This document shows, in pieces, positions 46,601 through 55,171 of a stretch of 64,000 nucleotides of DNA. The DNA comes from Aliiroseovarius sp. S1339 (GTDB lineage: Bacteria; Pseudomonadota; Alphaproteobacteria; Rhodobacterales; Rhodobacteraceae): assembly GCF_023195695.1 (NCBI RefSeq), contig NZ_JALPQG010000009.1, positions 62,001 through 126,000 on the forward strand. Reading direction: 5' to 3'. Within the stretch, counting starts at the first letter, position 1, and the number at the start of each line of letters is the position of its first letter. Position numbers and translations under genes: made by a program. The notes under the pieces are model-generated. The model saw nothing but the letters and a program-made list of their open reading frames with translations, did not search any database and was not told where the DNA came from.

Positions 46601-48675
46601 ATGCCTCGGACCTGATATTCACACCGGGCCTAGCGTGGCCGGTGATTGGCTTTCTTGCTGCCTTAACACTGGCAGGGCTTGTTCTGGCGCTTTGGCGTGG
46701 GCTGGCGGGCTGGGCGCTGCGCGCGGTGGCGGCGCTGGCGGTGTTGGCCGCCTTGGCCGGGCCGTCCCTTCAACAAGAAGACCGCGAGCCCCTATCCGAT
46801 ATTATCTTGGCGATTGTGGATGACAGTGCGTCGCAAAGCCTGTCAGACCGTGCAGCCCAAAATGCGGCCGCGGTTGAGGCATTGACGGCGCAGGTCGCTT
46901 CCCGCGCGGGTCTTGAGTTGGCCACGCGCCGCCTGTCCGAATTTGCAGATCCTGCTGCGCCAGACGGCACCCATCTGATGCGGGCGATGACGGCAGCCCT
47001 AGCCGACTTGCCCCGCGACCGGGTGGCGGGTGTGGTTGCGATCACCGACGGGGTGATCCATGACCCCGACCTTGCCCCCAACCTGCCGGCCCCGTTCCAA
47101 TCCTTGCTGACTGGGCGCGCAACCGATTGGGACCTGCGCTTGTCGGTGATCCAAGCCCCGGCCTTTGCCATTCTGGACGAAGAGGTCGAGATACGGCTGC
47201 GGGTTGACGCTTTGGGCGCACCGCCAGCCACCGACCTGATTGAACTGTCGGTATCGCGCGATGGAGGCGCATCACAGCCACTGGTCGCGCGGGTTGGGGC
47301 CGAAATTATCCTGCCCCTTACCCTGACCCATGCGGGGCGCAACCTGATCCACGTGACCCTGCCACCAGCCGAAGGCGAGCTGACCGACCGTAACAACGCC
47401 GCCGTAATCGAAGTGAACGGCGTGCGCGACCGCCTGCGTGTGTTGCTTGTGTCGGGCACGCCCCATCCCGGCACCCGGACATGGCGCAACCTGCTGAAAT
47501 CTGACAGCGCGGTGGACCTTGTGCATTTCACCATCCTGCGCCCGCCGGAAAAACAGGACGGCGTGCCGGTCAATGAACTCAGTCTGATCGCCTTCCCGAC
47601 GCAAGAGCTGTTTGTCGACAAGATCGACGAATTCGACCTGATCATATTTGACCGTTATCGCCTGAGGGGCATTCTGCCCGGCGGCTATCTGGAAAGCGTG
47701 CGATCCTATGTGCAACGGGGCGGGGCTGTGTTGATTGCAGCGGGGCCTGCCCTTGCTGGGGCAGAAAGCATCGCGCGCTCTGGTCTGTCCGCTATCCTGC
47801 CCGCTTTCCCCACTGGTCGATTGGTTGAAGATGCGTTCCGCCCGATGATCAGCGACGCGGGCGCGCGCCACCCGGTCACGCGCGATCTGGAAGACTTTGC
47901 GCCTGAAGGTGGCTGGGGGTCGTGGCTGCGCCGGGTTGAACTTGAGCCGACCGGTGGCCACACGATCCTGAACGGCCCCGAGGATAGCGCGCTTTTGACG
48001 GTCGATCGCGTGGAGGATGGCCGGGTTGCGCTGCTGGGGTCAGATCACGCATGGCTCTGGGCGCGCGGGTATCAAGGCGGGGGGCCGCAGTTGGAATTGC
48101 TGCGTCGCCTGGCCCATTGGCTGATGCGCGAACCCGAGCTTGAGGAAGAAGCGCTGACTGCCACCGCCACCGATACAGGCTTGACCATAGAGCGGCGAAC
48201 GATGGCTGACAGCGTGCCCGAGGCGGCCGTGACTCATCCCGACGGGACCGAGGCTGCGCTGGCCTTGACCGAGCGGACACCCGGCGTTTTCGAGGCTGAC
48301 ATTGATGCGCCCGATCAAGGCCTGTATCGCGTGTCACACGATGACCTGACAACCGTGGTCGTACGTGGCCTTGCCGCCTTGCGCGAGTTTGAACAACCGA
48401 TTGCGGACGCAACGCTTCTTACGCCACTGGGGGCTGCGACACGCGGCACCGTGAAACGTATTGAGGATGGCTTGCCTGGCCTACGCCCGGTGCGTGTCGG
48501 CCAAACAGCCCATGGGCGTGGCTGGATCGGCTACACACCGCGCGACGCATATGTGACGCAGGCGATCCGCGTCATACCTTTGGCCCCAGCTTGGCTTATG
48601 CTGGCGCTTGCGGCGCTGTCTCTGATTGGTGCATGGCTCGTTGAGGGGCGCGGTGGCGTGCGACGCGCGACTTAG
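46597..48675 (+). CDS. Large membrane protein of the MoxR operon (vWA/amidotransferase-like)
   Basis: A 692-residue protein that begins with two close membrane helices (about 13-34 and 41-56), a vWA-like stretch ILAIVDDSASQSLSD (about 66-80), a beta-rich domain, a glutamine-amidotransferase-like region (about 285-420: VRSYVQRGGAVLIAAGPALAG) and one C-terminal TM (about 660-680). It overlaps the DUF4159 gene by four bases and closes the operon. I recognise the architecture, not a specific function. Confidence 0.85.
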   Translation: MNASDLIFTPGLAWPVIGFLAALTLAGLVLALWRGLAGWALRAVAALAVLAALAGPSLQQEDREPLSDIILAIVDDSASQSLSDRAAQNAAAVEALTAQVASRAGLELATRRLSEFADPAAPDGTHLMRAMTAALADLPRDRVAGVVAITDGVIHDPDLAPNLPAPFQSLLTGRATDWDLRLSVIQAPAFAILDEEVEIRLRVDALGAPPATDLIELSVSRDGGASQPLVARVGAEIILPLTLTHAGRNLIHVTLPPAEGELTDRNNAAVIEVNGVRDRLRVLLVSGTPHPGTRTWRNLLKSDSAVDLVHFTILRPPEKQDGVPVNELSLIAFPTQELFVDKIDEFDLIIFDRYRLRGILPGGYLESVRSYVQRGGAVLIAAGPALAGAESIARSGLSAILPAFPTGRLVEDAFRPMISDAGARHPVTRDLEDFAPEGGWGSWLRRVELEPTGGHTILNGPEDSALLTVDRVEDGRVALLGSDHAWLWARGYQGGGPQLELLRRLAHWLMREPELEEEALTATATDTGLTIERRTMADSVPEAAVTHPDGTEAALALTERTPGVFEADIDAPDQGLYRVSHDDLTTVVVRGLAALREFEQPIADATLLTPLGAATRGTVKRIEDGLPGLRPVRVGQTAHGRGWIGYTPRDAYVTQAIRVIPLAPAWLMLALAALSLIGAWLVEGRGGVRRAT

Positions 48676-48690
48676 CGTTAGGTTCCTCAA

Positions 48691-49392
48691 CTATCCCTCG
48701 TCAGGTTGCATCAGAACGGCGCGGGAATGGGATGCAAACTCGCGCCGATACAAGACCAACACCGTCAGCAACGTCGCCGCGATCAGGCTGGCCGGGCCAA
48801 GCAACCACGCCAATGACCCCATCGCAAAATAGACCGAGCGTAAGCCGCGGTTGAAACTGCGCGCGGCCGAGATGTTGATGTCGCCTGCCTTGCGGGCGCG
48901 GGGCAGGGCGGTCAGGTCGTTTGGATCATTGGGCACCGAGGCCATGACCACGGCGCAATAGCCAAACAGGCGATGCGACCAGACGAAACTCAGAAATGCG
49001 TTGGCCAGAAACAGGACGACCAGCAGGATCTTGACCTCCCACACCAATTCTGGCGCGCTGGCAAGGGTCAGGTCGTGTGCGACGCCGCGCAGCCGGTCGG
49101 TATTTCCCAACAACGCCATACCGCCGCCAATAGCGATCATTGATGCCGAGGCGAAGAAGCTGGCACCCTGACGCAGCGTGGACAGGATTGCGCTGTCGAA
49201 AACGCGTGGGTCTCGGGTGATGAATTGCACCATCCAGTCGCGCTGGTATTGCGCCACCAGCCCCGAAACGGAAGGTTTCGCGGTCGTTGCGTTCTCGATC
49301 CGCCAACCGATCACGGCCCACGCAAGGATGATCAAACAGACAGCAACCCCATCCAGCGGGGAAAACAATGACAGGCGTTCGAATATGGACAT
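48691..49392 (-). CDS. DUF599 membrane protein
   Basis: A 233-residue protein with four predicted membrane segments (about 15-33, 75-95, 118-137, 190-215), family DUF599. Motifs MVQFITRDPRVFDSAILSTLRQGASFFASASM and WSHRLFGYCAVVM are typical. No function is established. It converges with the MoxR operon (15 bases) and is divergent from glcD. Confidence 0.88.
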   Translation of the reverse strand: MSIFERLSLFSPLDGVAVCLIILAWAVIGWRIENATTAKPSVSGLVAQYQRDWMVQFITRDPRVFDSAILSTLRQGASFFASASMIAIGGGMALLGNTDRLRGVAHDLTLASAPELVWEVKILLVVLFLANAFLSFVWSHRLFGYCAVVMASVPNDPNDLTALPRARKAGDINISAARSFNRGLRSVYFAMGSLAWLLGPASLIAATLLTVLVLYRREFASHSRAVLMQPDEG

Positions 49393-49434
49393 GATTGATA
49401 CCTAGGCAATTTCCTTTCGGTTGCCAAATCGGAA

Positions 49435-49459
49435 AATTGGTAATATCTTTTTACCAATT
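49435..49459. promoter_or_regulatory. Inverted repeat at the glcD promoter, candidate GntR/FadR-type operator
   Basis: AATTGGTAA (49435-49443) and TTACCAATT (49451-49459): perfect 9-bp arms, 7-base spacer, 21 bases before the glcD ATG. A possible promoter overlaps it (TTGCCA 49421-49426, 17 bases, TATCTT 49444-49449). TGGT/ACCA half-sites are used by FadR-type GntR regulators such as PdhR, LldR and GlcC; assignment is inferred, and the spacer is longer than in those. Confidence 0.55.
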
Positions 49460-49479
49460 ATAGAATCTGGAGAAGCGCG

Positions 49480-50913
49480 ATGCAGATGCCGACCCCCGAC
49501 GCCGCGATCCTTGCGCGCAAGGATCAGATCGTGAAACGCCTGCAATCGGTTTTGCCGGATGGGGCGGTGGTGCATGATCCGATCCAGACGCGAGTCTATG
49601 AATGTGACGCGTTGACCGCCTATAAATGCCCGCCGCTTTGCGCGGTGTTGCCTGCAACCACGGCGGAAGTCTCGGCCGTCATGCGCGTCTGCCACGAAGA
49701 AGGCGTGCCAGTTGTGCCGCGCGGGGCAGGCACATCGCTGGCCGGTGGCGCATTGCCCACGGCAGACAGCGTGATCCTTGGGGTCGCGCGGCTGAACGAT
49801 GTGCTGGAAACCGACTATGCCAACCGAATGATCCGTGTGCAGTCGGGGCGCACCAACCTGTCCGTCACAGGTGCGGTCGAGGAAGAAGGGTTCTTTTACG
49901 CGCCCGACCCCTCGTCACAACTGGCCTGCGCCATTGCGGGCAACATCGCGATGAACTCGGGCGGCGCGCATTGCCTCAAATATGGTGTGACCACCAACAA
50001 CCTAATGGGCGTGACCATGGTCATGGCGGATGGTGAGGTGGTCGAGGTCGGCGGCGCGCATCTGGATTCGGGCGGGCTCGACCTTCTTGGGCTAATCTGC
50101 GGCTCGGAAGGCCAGTTGGGCGTTGTGACAGAAGCCACCTTGCGCATCCTTGCCAAGCCCGAAGGTGCACGTCCGGTTCTGGTTGGCTTTGACAGCAACG
50201 AAGTTGCGGGCGCTTGTGTGTCTGACATCATCAAATCCGGCATCCTGCCCGTTGCGATCGAGTTTATGGACCGCCCCTGCATCCGCGCGACCGAGGCGTT
50301 TGCAGGCGCAGGATACCCCGACTGTGAGGCTCTTTTGATCATCGAGGTCGAAGGCTCGGACGCTGAAATTGACGACCAACTGGCGCGCATCGTCAAGATT
50401 GCCCGCGCACACAATCCGGTGGAACTGCGTGAAAGCACCTCGGCCGAGGAAAGCGCCAAGATCTGGTTGGGGCGCAAATCGGCCTTTGGCGCGATGGGGC
50501 AGATCAACGATTATATGTGTCTGGACGGCACGATCCCGGTATCCGAACTACCTTTGGTGCTGCGCCGTATCGGTGAAATGTCGAAGGAGTATGGGCTGGA
50601 CGTCGGCAACGTCTTTCACGCGGGCGACGGCAACATGCACCCACTGATCCTGTTTGATGCCAACAAACCCGGCGACCTTGAGAAATGCGAGGCGTTCGGG
50701 GCCGATATTCTGAAGCTGTGTGTTGAGGTCGGCGGATGCCTTACTGGCGAGCATGGGGTCGGAGTTGAAAAAAGAGACTTGATGGTTTCGCAATACAACC
50801 AAACGGATCTTGAGATCCAATTGGCCGTCAAAGATGTGTTTGACCCCGCATGGCTTTTGAACCCCGCCAAGGTGTTTCCCTTGGCCAGCACGGAAACAAG
50901 GCGCGCATCATGA
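49480..50913 (+). CDS. glcD: Glycolate oxidase subunit GlcD (FAD-linked)
   Basis: A 477-residue FAD-linked oxidase subunit that oxidises glycolate to glyoxylate with GlcE and GlcF. The PCMH FAD-binding core is seen in VVPRGAGTSLAGGALP and CAIAGNIAMNSGGAHCLKYGVTTNN; the C-terminal cap has GNVFHAGDGNMHPLI and the late CLTGEHGVGVEKR motif. SD CTGGAGAAG. First gene of a tight glcDEF operon, with a four-base overlap to glcE and a palindromic operator at its promoter. Confidence 0.95.
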   Translation: MQMPTPDAAILARKDQIVKRLQSVLPDGAVVHDPIQTRVYECDALTAYKCPPLCAVLPATTAEVSAVMRVCHEEGVPVVPRGAGTSLAGGALPTADSVILGVARLNDVLETDYANRMIRVQSGRTNLSVTGAVEEEGFFYAPDPSSQLACAIAGNIAMNSGGAHCLKYGVTTNNLMGVTMVMADGEVVEVGGAHLDSGGLDLLGLICGSEGQLGVVTEATLRILAKPEGARPVLVGFDSNEVAGACVSDIIKSGILPVAIEFMDRPCIRATEAFAGAGYPDCEALLIIEVEGSDAEIDDQLARIVKIARAHNPVELRESTSAEESAKIWLGRKSAFGAMGQINDYMCLDGTIPVSELPLVLRRIGEMSKEYGLDVGNVFHAGDGNMHPLILFDANKPGDLEKCEAFGADILKLCVEVGGCLTGEHGVGVEKRDLMVSQYNQTDLEIQLAVKDVFDPAWLLNPAKVFPLASTETRRAS

Positions 50914-52034
50914 CCCTGACCACTGAAGCAGACCTGGCCGAGGCGATTGTCGCGGCCAATGGCCCCTTGCGCGTCCAAGGCGGTGGCACCCGCGATATCG
51001 GCGCGCCGGTTGATGGGGCAGAGCTTTCGACACGCGGCCTGACTGGCGTCACCCTTTACGAACCCGGTGCACTGACGCTGGTGGCGCGCGCCGGGACGCC
51101 GCTGTCTGAAATTGAAACGCTGCTCGCCGCCGAAGGCCAGCGGCTTGCCTTTGAACCGGGCGACATGCGCGCTTTGCTGGGGACCAAAGGCGCGTCAACG
51201 ATCGGCGGCGTGATCGCCACCAACGCCTCTGGTCCCCGGCGTATTCAGGTCGGGGCCGCCCGTGATTTCTGCCTTGGTGTGCGCTTTGTGGACGGGCAGG
51301 GGCAGGTCTTGAAAAATGGCGGGCGCGTGATGAAGAACGTGACCGGCTATGACCTCGTGAAGCTGATGACCGGAAGCTGGGGCACGTTGGGCGTGTTGAC
51401 CGAGGTCAGCCTGAAAGTGCTCGCCATTCCTGAAACCGAGGCAACGCTGGTCTGCGAGGGTCAATCGGCTGAAACTGCCGTGACCTCGATGGCGGCAGCC
51501 CTAGGGTCGCCGTTCGACGTGACCGGTGCTGCGCAGATGAACGGGCAGACGATGATCCGGCTTGAGGGCTTGGAACAATCGGTTGCCTATCGCGCCAAAG
51601 CCCTGCAAGACGGCGTGCTGAATGGCTTCGATGTGGTCGAGGGCGCGGCGTCCGCGGCCCTTTGGTCCGACCTGCGCGACGTCACACCCTTCGCTGGCAA
51701 AGACGGCGCGGTCTGGCGCATTTCGGTCAAACCCTCCGATGGACCAGCGCTTGTCCGTGAACTGGGTACCATGTCACCCGACGCAATATACGACTGGGGC
51801 GGCGGGCTGGTCTGGCTGCGTGTGGCCGATGAAGGCGATGCGGGGGCCCAGATGATCCGAGACGATCTGAGCCATATCGGCGGCCATGCGACGCTGATCC
51901 GCGCCAGTGCCGCAACGCGCGCATCCGTGCCCGTGTTTCACCCGGAACCCGCACCAATCGCGGCGCTCACCCAAGGCCTGCGCGCGAAGTTTGACCCGCG
52001 CGGCATTCTGAACCCCGGCCTGATGGGAGCCTGA
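50910..52034 (+). CDS. glcE: Glycolate oxidase subunit GlcE
   Basis: A 374-residue second FAD-binding subunit. The start MTLTTEADLAEAIVAANGPL overlaps the glcD stop (ATGA). FAD motifs: LRVQGGGTRDIGAPVDGAE, TIGGVIATNASGPRRIQVGAARDFCLGVRFVDGQG (split across 105-140) and NVTGYDLVKLMTGSWGTLGVLTEVSLKV; the tail KFDPRGILNPG is standard. Confidence 0.94.
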   Translation: MTLTTEADLAEAIVAANGPLRVQGGGTRDIGAPVDGAELSTRGLTGVTLYEPGALTLVARAGTPLSEIETLLAAEGQRLAFEPGDMRALLGTKGASTIGGVIATNASGPRRIQVGAARDFCLGVRFVDGQGQVLKNGGRVMKNVTGYDLVKLMTGSWGTLGVLTEVSLKVLAIPETEATLVCEGQSAETAVTSMAAALGSPFDVTGAAQMNGQTMIRLEGLEQSVAYRAKALQDGVLNGFDVVEGAASAALWSDLRDVTPFAGKDGAVWRISVKPSDGPALVRELGTMSPDAIYDWGGGLVWLRVADEGDAGAQMIRDDLSHIGGHATLIRASAATRASVPVFHPEPAPIAALTQGLRAKFDPRGILNPGLMGA

Positions 52035-52035
52035 C

Positions 52036-53316
52036 ATGCAAACGCATTTCACTGACGAACAGCTCAAGGACCCCGCGATAAAGCGCGCCAACGAAATCCT
52101 GCGCTCTTGTGTGCATTGCGGGTTCTGCACTGCGACCTGCCCAAGCTATCAGGTGCTGGGCGATGAGCTCGACAGCCCGCGCGGGCGCATCTACCTGATC
52201 AAGGATATGCTGGAGGCCGGACGCCCCGCCGACAAGAAAACGGTCGAGCATGTGGACAAATGCCTGTCCTGCCTTGCCTGCATGACGACCTGTCCGTCTG
52301 GTGTGCATTATATGCATCTGATCGACCATGCCCGCGCGCATATCGAAAAGACCTATAAGCGTCCGCTGTTTGACCGGATGCTGCGCTGGACGCTGGCACA
52401 GATCATCCCCTATCCGGGTCGATTCCGATTGGCGATGCAGGCCGCGCGTCTTGGTCGCCCGCTGCGAAAATTCATGCCCGACCCGCGTCTGGAAGCGATG
52501 CTGGAAATGGCACCGCCCAAGCTGCCCAAACCCAGCCCGAATGACAAACCGCAAACCTTTCCGGCCAAAGGCGAGCGCAAGAAGCGTGTGGCCTTGCTGA
52601 CCGGTTGCGCGCAGAAGGCGCTGGACACCGACATCAACGACGCGACCATCCGGCTGCTGACGCGGCTGGGCTGCGAGGTCGTCGTGGCCAAGGGCATGGG
52701 CTGCTGCGGCGCGCTGACCCATCACATGGGCAAGGAACATGAGAGCCACGCCCAAGCCGGTGCCAATATCAACGCTTGGATGCGCGAGAAGAACGGCGCG
52801 GGGCTGGATGCGATCGTGATCAACACCTCGGGCTGTGGCACGACGGTAAAGGATTACGGGCACATGTTCCGCAATGATGCGCTGGCGGAAGATGCCGCAA
52901 CCGTGTCGGCACTGACGGCGGATGTCAGCGAGCTTCTGATGACGCTGGACCTGCCCGAGGCGCAGATGAACAAGCGCGTGGCCTATCATTCGGCTTGTAG
53001 CCTTCAACACGGCCAACAGGTCAAGACACACCCCAAAACCCTGCTGAAACGGGCGGGGTTCGAGGTGGTGGAGCCGGTTGATGCCCACCTGTGTTGTGGC
53101 TCTGCCGGGACCTACAACCTGATGCAGCCCGCAATCTCGCAAGAACTGAAACGCCGCAAGGTCACCAATCTGGAGGCCAAAACACCCGAGATCATCGCGG
53201 CCGGCAATATCGGCTGCATGATGCAAATCGGATCCGGCACAGGCATCCCCGTGGTTCACACGGTCGAGCTGCTTGATTGGGCAACCGGAGGGCCACAGCC
53301 ACGTAAATTGGCCTGA
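52036..53316 (+). CDS. glcF: Glycolate oxidase iron-sulfur subunit GlcF
   Basis: A 426-residue iron-sulfur subunit passing electrons to the quinone pool. Two 4Fe-4S motifs: Cys25/28/31/35 (CVHCGFCTATCP) and Cys76/79/82/86 (CLSCLACMTTCP). Two CCG modules follow: MGCCGALTHHMGKEHESHA and HLCCGSAGTYN. One base separates it from glcE. No glcC or malate synthase gene is in the window. Confidence 0.95.
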   Translation: MQTHFTDEQLKDPAIKRANEILRSCVHCGFCTATCPSYQVLGDELDSPRGRIYLIKDMLEAGRPADKKTVEHVDKCLSCLACMTTCPSGVHYMHLIDHARAHIEKTYKRPLFDRMLRWTLAQIIPYPGRFRLAMQAARLGRPLRKFMPDPRLEAMLEMAPPKLPKPSPNDKPQTFPAKGERKKRVALLTGCAQKALDTDINDATIRLLTRLGCEVVVAKGMGCCGALTHHMGKEHESHAQAGANINAWMREKNGAGLDAIVINTSGCGTTVKDYGHMFRNDALAEDAATVSALTADVSELLMTLDLPEAQMNKRVAYHSACSLQHGQQVKTHPKTLLKRAGFEVVEPVDAHLCCGSAGTYNLMQPAISQELKRRKVTNLEAKTPEIIAAGNIGCMMQIGSGTGIPVVHTVELLDWATGGPQPRKLA

Positions 53317-53405
53317 TGGTTGCCATTTTTCCTTTCTCATGCCCACATTTTCGCCCTAAACATATGGTTAGAGGGTGGAGGAACCGCCCCATCAGAGGCA
53401 GGAAA

Positions 53406-54233
53406 ATGAAAAAAATATTCGCTATGATGGCGGTCGGCCTTTGGCTTGCCAGTCCGCTGGTCGCATCCGACCCATCCCCCCTTCGCACCTTGATGACGGG
53501 GGATGACAGTCGTGGATGGGAAGGTGTGGGGCGCTTGAACATTGGTCCAGGCGGCTTGTGTACTGGCGCGATGATTGCCGACAATATTGTGCTGACCGCG
53601 GCCCATTGCATGTTTAACAAGGTAACCGGCGAACGTGTCCGGCCCGAGGATATCCAGTTTCTGGCCGGGTGGCGCAACGGACGGGCCTCGGCCTATCGTG
53701 GGGTGCGGCGCGCTGTTGTGCATCCCGATTTCGCGTTTGCCGATGACAATAGGGCCGCGCGCGTCGTCAACGATTTGGCTGTGCTAGAACTTGATCAGCC
53801 GATCCGCAAGAACTCGGTCAAGCCATTCGCGGTGCATTCGCGGCCGAGAAAAGGGGCCGAGGTGGGCGTCGTCTCGTATGCTCATGATCGTTCTGAAAGC
53901 CCCGCCTTGCAGGAAATGTGCAAAGTGCTGGCGCGCCAAAGCGGAACTTTGGTGATGAGTTGCTCGGTCGATTTCGGGTCTTCTGGCGCGCCGGTCTTCG
54001 TGGTGCAAGACGGCAAACCTGCCATCGTGTCCGTGATTTCGGCCAAGGCGAAGGTGCGCAATATTCCGGTGTCATTGGGCACCAATCTTGAGAAACCGCT
54101 GGCTGAGTTGATGCGGATGATGGCCGATGGCGATGGAGTGTTCACGCAGGCCCAAGCCGTGTCGCGCCCACCGGTTAGCACGTTTGGCTCGGGTGCTGCC
54201 GGGCCGGGAGGCGCGAAATTCCTGCGACCCTGA
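53406..54233 (+). CDS. Secreted trypsin-like serine protease 1
   Basis: A 275-residue trypsin-fold protease. The ATG at 53406 has AGGCAGGAA and starts a signal peptide (MKKIFAMMAVGLWLASPLVA, 1-20). Triad: His67 (LTAAHC), Asp123 (VVNDLAVLEL), Ser193 in DFGSSGAPVF, where GDSGGP has become GSSGAP; Cys172 and Cys186 may pair across the Ser loop. A Pro/Ser-rich tail ends in GGAKFLRP. A paralogue follows immediately, with the same ending. Substrate unknown; the envelope location is inferred from the signal peptide. Confidence 0.9.
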   Translation: MKKIFAMMAVGLWLASPLVASDPSPLRTLMTGDDSRGWEGVGRLNIGPGGLCTGAMIADNIVLTAAHCMFNKVTGERVRPEDIQFLAGWRNGRASAYRGVRRAVVHPDFAFADDNRAARVVNDLAVLELDQPIRKNSVKPFAVHSRPRKGAEVGVVSYAHDRSESPALQEMCKVLARQSGTLVMSCSVDFGSSGAPVFVVQDGKPAIVSVISAKAKVRNIPVSLGTNLEKPLAELMRMMADGDGVFTQAQAVSRPPVSTFGSGAAGPGGAKFLRP

Positions 54234-54250
54234 CCAAAGCCGCACGCAGT

Positions 54251-55051
54251 TTGCCGCTGCTTTCCGCCCTTCTATTGCTGCTGTCGCCACCCGTTTTCGC
54301 CGAGGATACGACTGGCCTGCGCCGCCTGACGCAACGCGAAGACCTGTTTGGCTATGAGGCGGTCGGACGTCTGGATTTCGGGCAGAATGGCTATTGCACA
54401 GGCGTATTGATCGCGACCGATTTGGTTTTGACCGCCGCCCATTGCCTGCGGGGTGTCGCGAAAGCCGGTCATGTGCAGGGTCTTCAGTTTCGGGCCGGAC
54501 TGCGTGATGGCAGGTCGGTGGCGACACGGTCGGCCAAGGTGGCGATCATGCATCCAGGCTATGACCCTGACAGGCGCATGACGGCTATGAACATTCGCAA
54601 CGATGTCGGATTGGTGCAATTGGACGCGCCCATCCCCTCAAGCCTGGCCGCGCCATTTGTGGTGGATCGCCTGCCACCTGCGAAGCGCCGGGTCTCGGTC
54701 GTGAGTTACGCGCAAGGGCGTGATGCGGCGCTGTCACGGCAGGCGGTTTGCACGGTGCTGGGACGCCAATCTGGATTGCTGGCGTTCAACTGCGATGTGA
54801 CCTTTGGATCATCCGGCGCGCCGGTGTTCGACGACAGCGCACGCCGCGTGCGTATCGTGTCACTGGTGTCTGCGGGAACACGCGGGCCAAGGGACAACAT
54901 CTCTTACGGCTCAGAGCTTTTCCTGCGTGTGGCTGAGGTTAAGCGCGCTTTGCGGGCTGGCGAAGGGGTGATTGGCAGCTCCGACTTCAATTCGCGCCGC
55001 ATCGGGGTTGGGCAGCCTAGTGACACGGGCGCAAGATTTCTGCGTCCCTGA
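54251..55051 (+). CDS. Secreted trypsin-like serine protease 2 (tandem paralogue)
   Basis: A paralogue of the preceding protease: His64 (TAAHC), Asp118 (RNDVGLVQL), Ser188 (FGSSGAPVF), counted from the TTG at 54251, and a tail ending TGARFLRP. The TTG start (266 aa) is conventional, but its signal peptide MPLLSALLLLLSPPVFA would lack basic residues and has no SD. An in-frame ATT at 54218 has GGGAGG (54206-54211) six bases before it and would give an n-region with Lys7 and Arg10 (277 aa), overlapping the upstream gene. The true start is open. Confidence 0.87.
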   Translation: MPLLSALLLLLSPPVFAEDTTGLRRLTQREDLFGYEAVGRLDFGQNGYCTGVLIATDLVLTAAHCLRGVAKAGHVQGLQFRAGLRDGRSVATRSAKVAIMHPGYDPDRRMTAMNIRNDVGLVQLDAPIPSSLAAPFVVDRLPPAKRRVSVVSYAQGRDAALSRQAVCTVLGRQSGLLAFNCDVTFGSSGAPVFDDSARRVRIVSLVSAGTRGPRDNISYGSELFLRVAEVKRALRAGEGVIGSSDFNSRRIGVGQPSDTGARFLRP

Positions 55052-55054
55052 CCC

Positions 55055-55080
55055 CTTGAAGCGGCAAAAATCCTCCATAA
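55055..55080 (+). promoter_or_regulatory. Putative sigma-32 (heat-shock) promoter of hsp20
   Basis: CTTGAAG (55055-55061) resembles the sigma-32 -35 (CTTGAAA); CTCCATAA (55073-55080) resembles the -10 (CCCCATNT), with a slightly short 11-base spacer. A start near 55087 would place the three leader hairpins exactly within the mRNA. Confidence 0.45.
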
Positions 55081-55090
55081 ATTTATGACA

Positions 55091-55169
55091 CGGGTGCCGC
55101 ATGGGCGGGCCCGGTAATCTGCCTGTCCCGACACGGGAAGGCGCAACAACTGTCGCTTCTAGGAGGACA
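55091..55169 (+). ncRNA. ROSE-like RNA thermometer in the hsp20 leader
   Basis: Three successive hairpins in the leader. Hairpin 1: 55091-55113 (CGGG/CCCG outer, CCGC/GCGG inner, with one G-U pair). Hairpin 2: 55120-55145 (TCCC/GGGA, then TGCC/GGC with a bulge). Hairpin 3: 55151-55169, where TGTCGCT pairs with AGGACA over a six-base loop, with G55155 unpaired. The TCGCT here is the UYGCU motif of ROSE elements, and its partner is part of the SD AGGAGG (55161-55166), five bases before the ATG. Heat would open the SD. Read by eye, not folded. Confidence 0.7.
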
Positions 55170-55171
55170 CT

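Noticed and set aside
51967-53346. A 459-codon minus-strand open frame opposite glcF
   Set aside because: The plus strand encodes all eight cluster cysteines and CCG modules; the antisense frame shows only His/Arg-rich noise.
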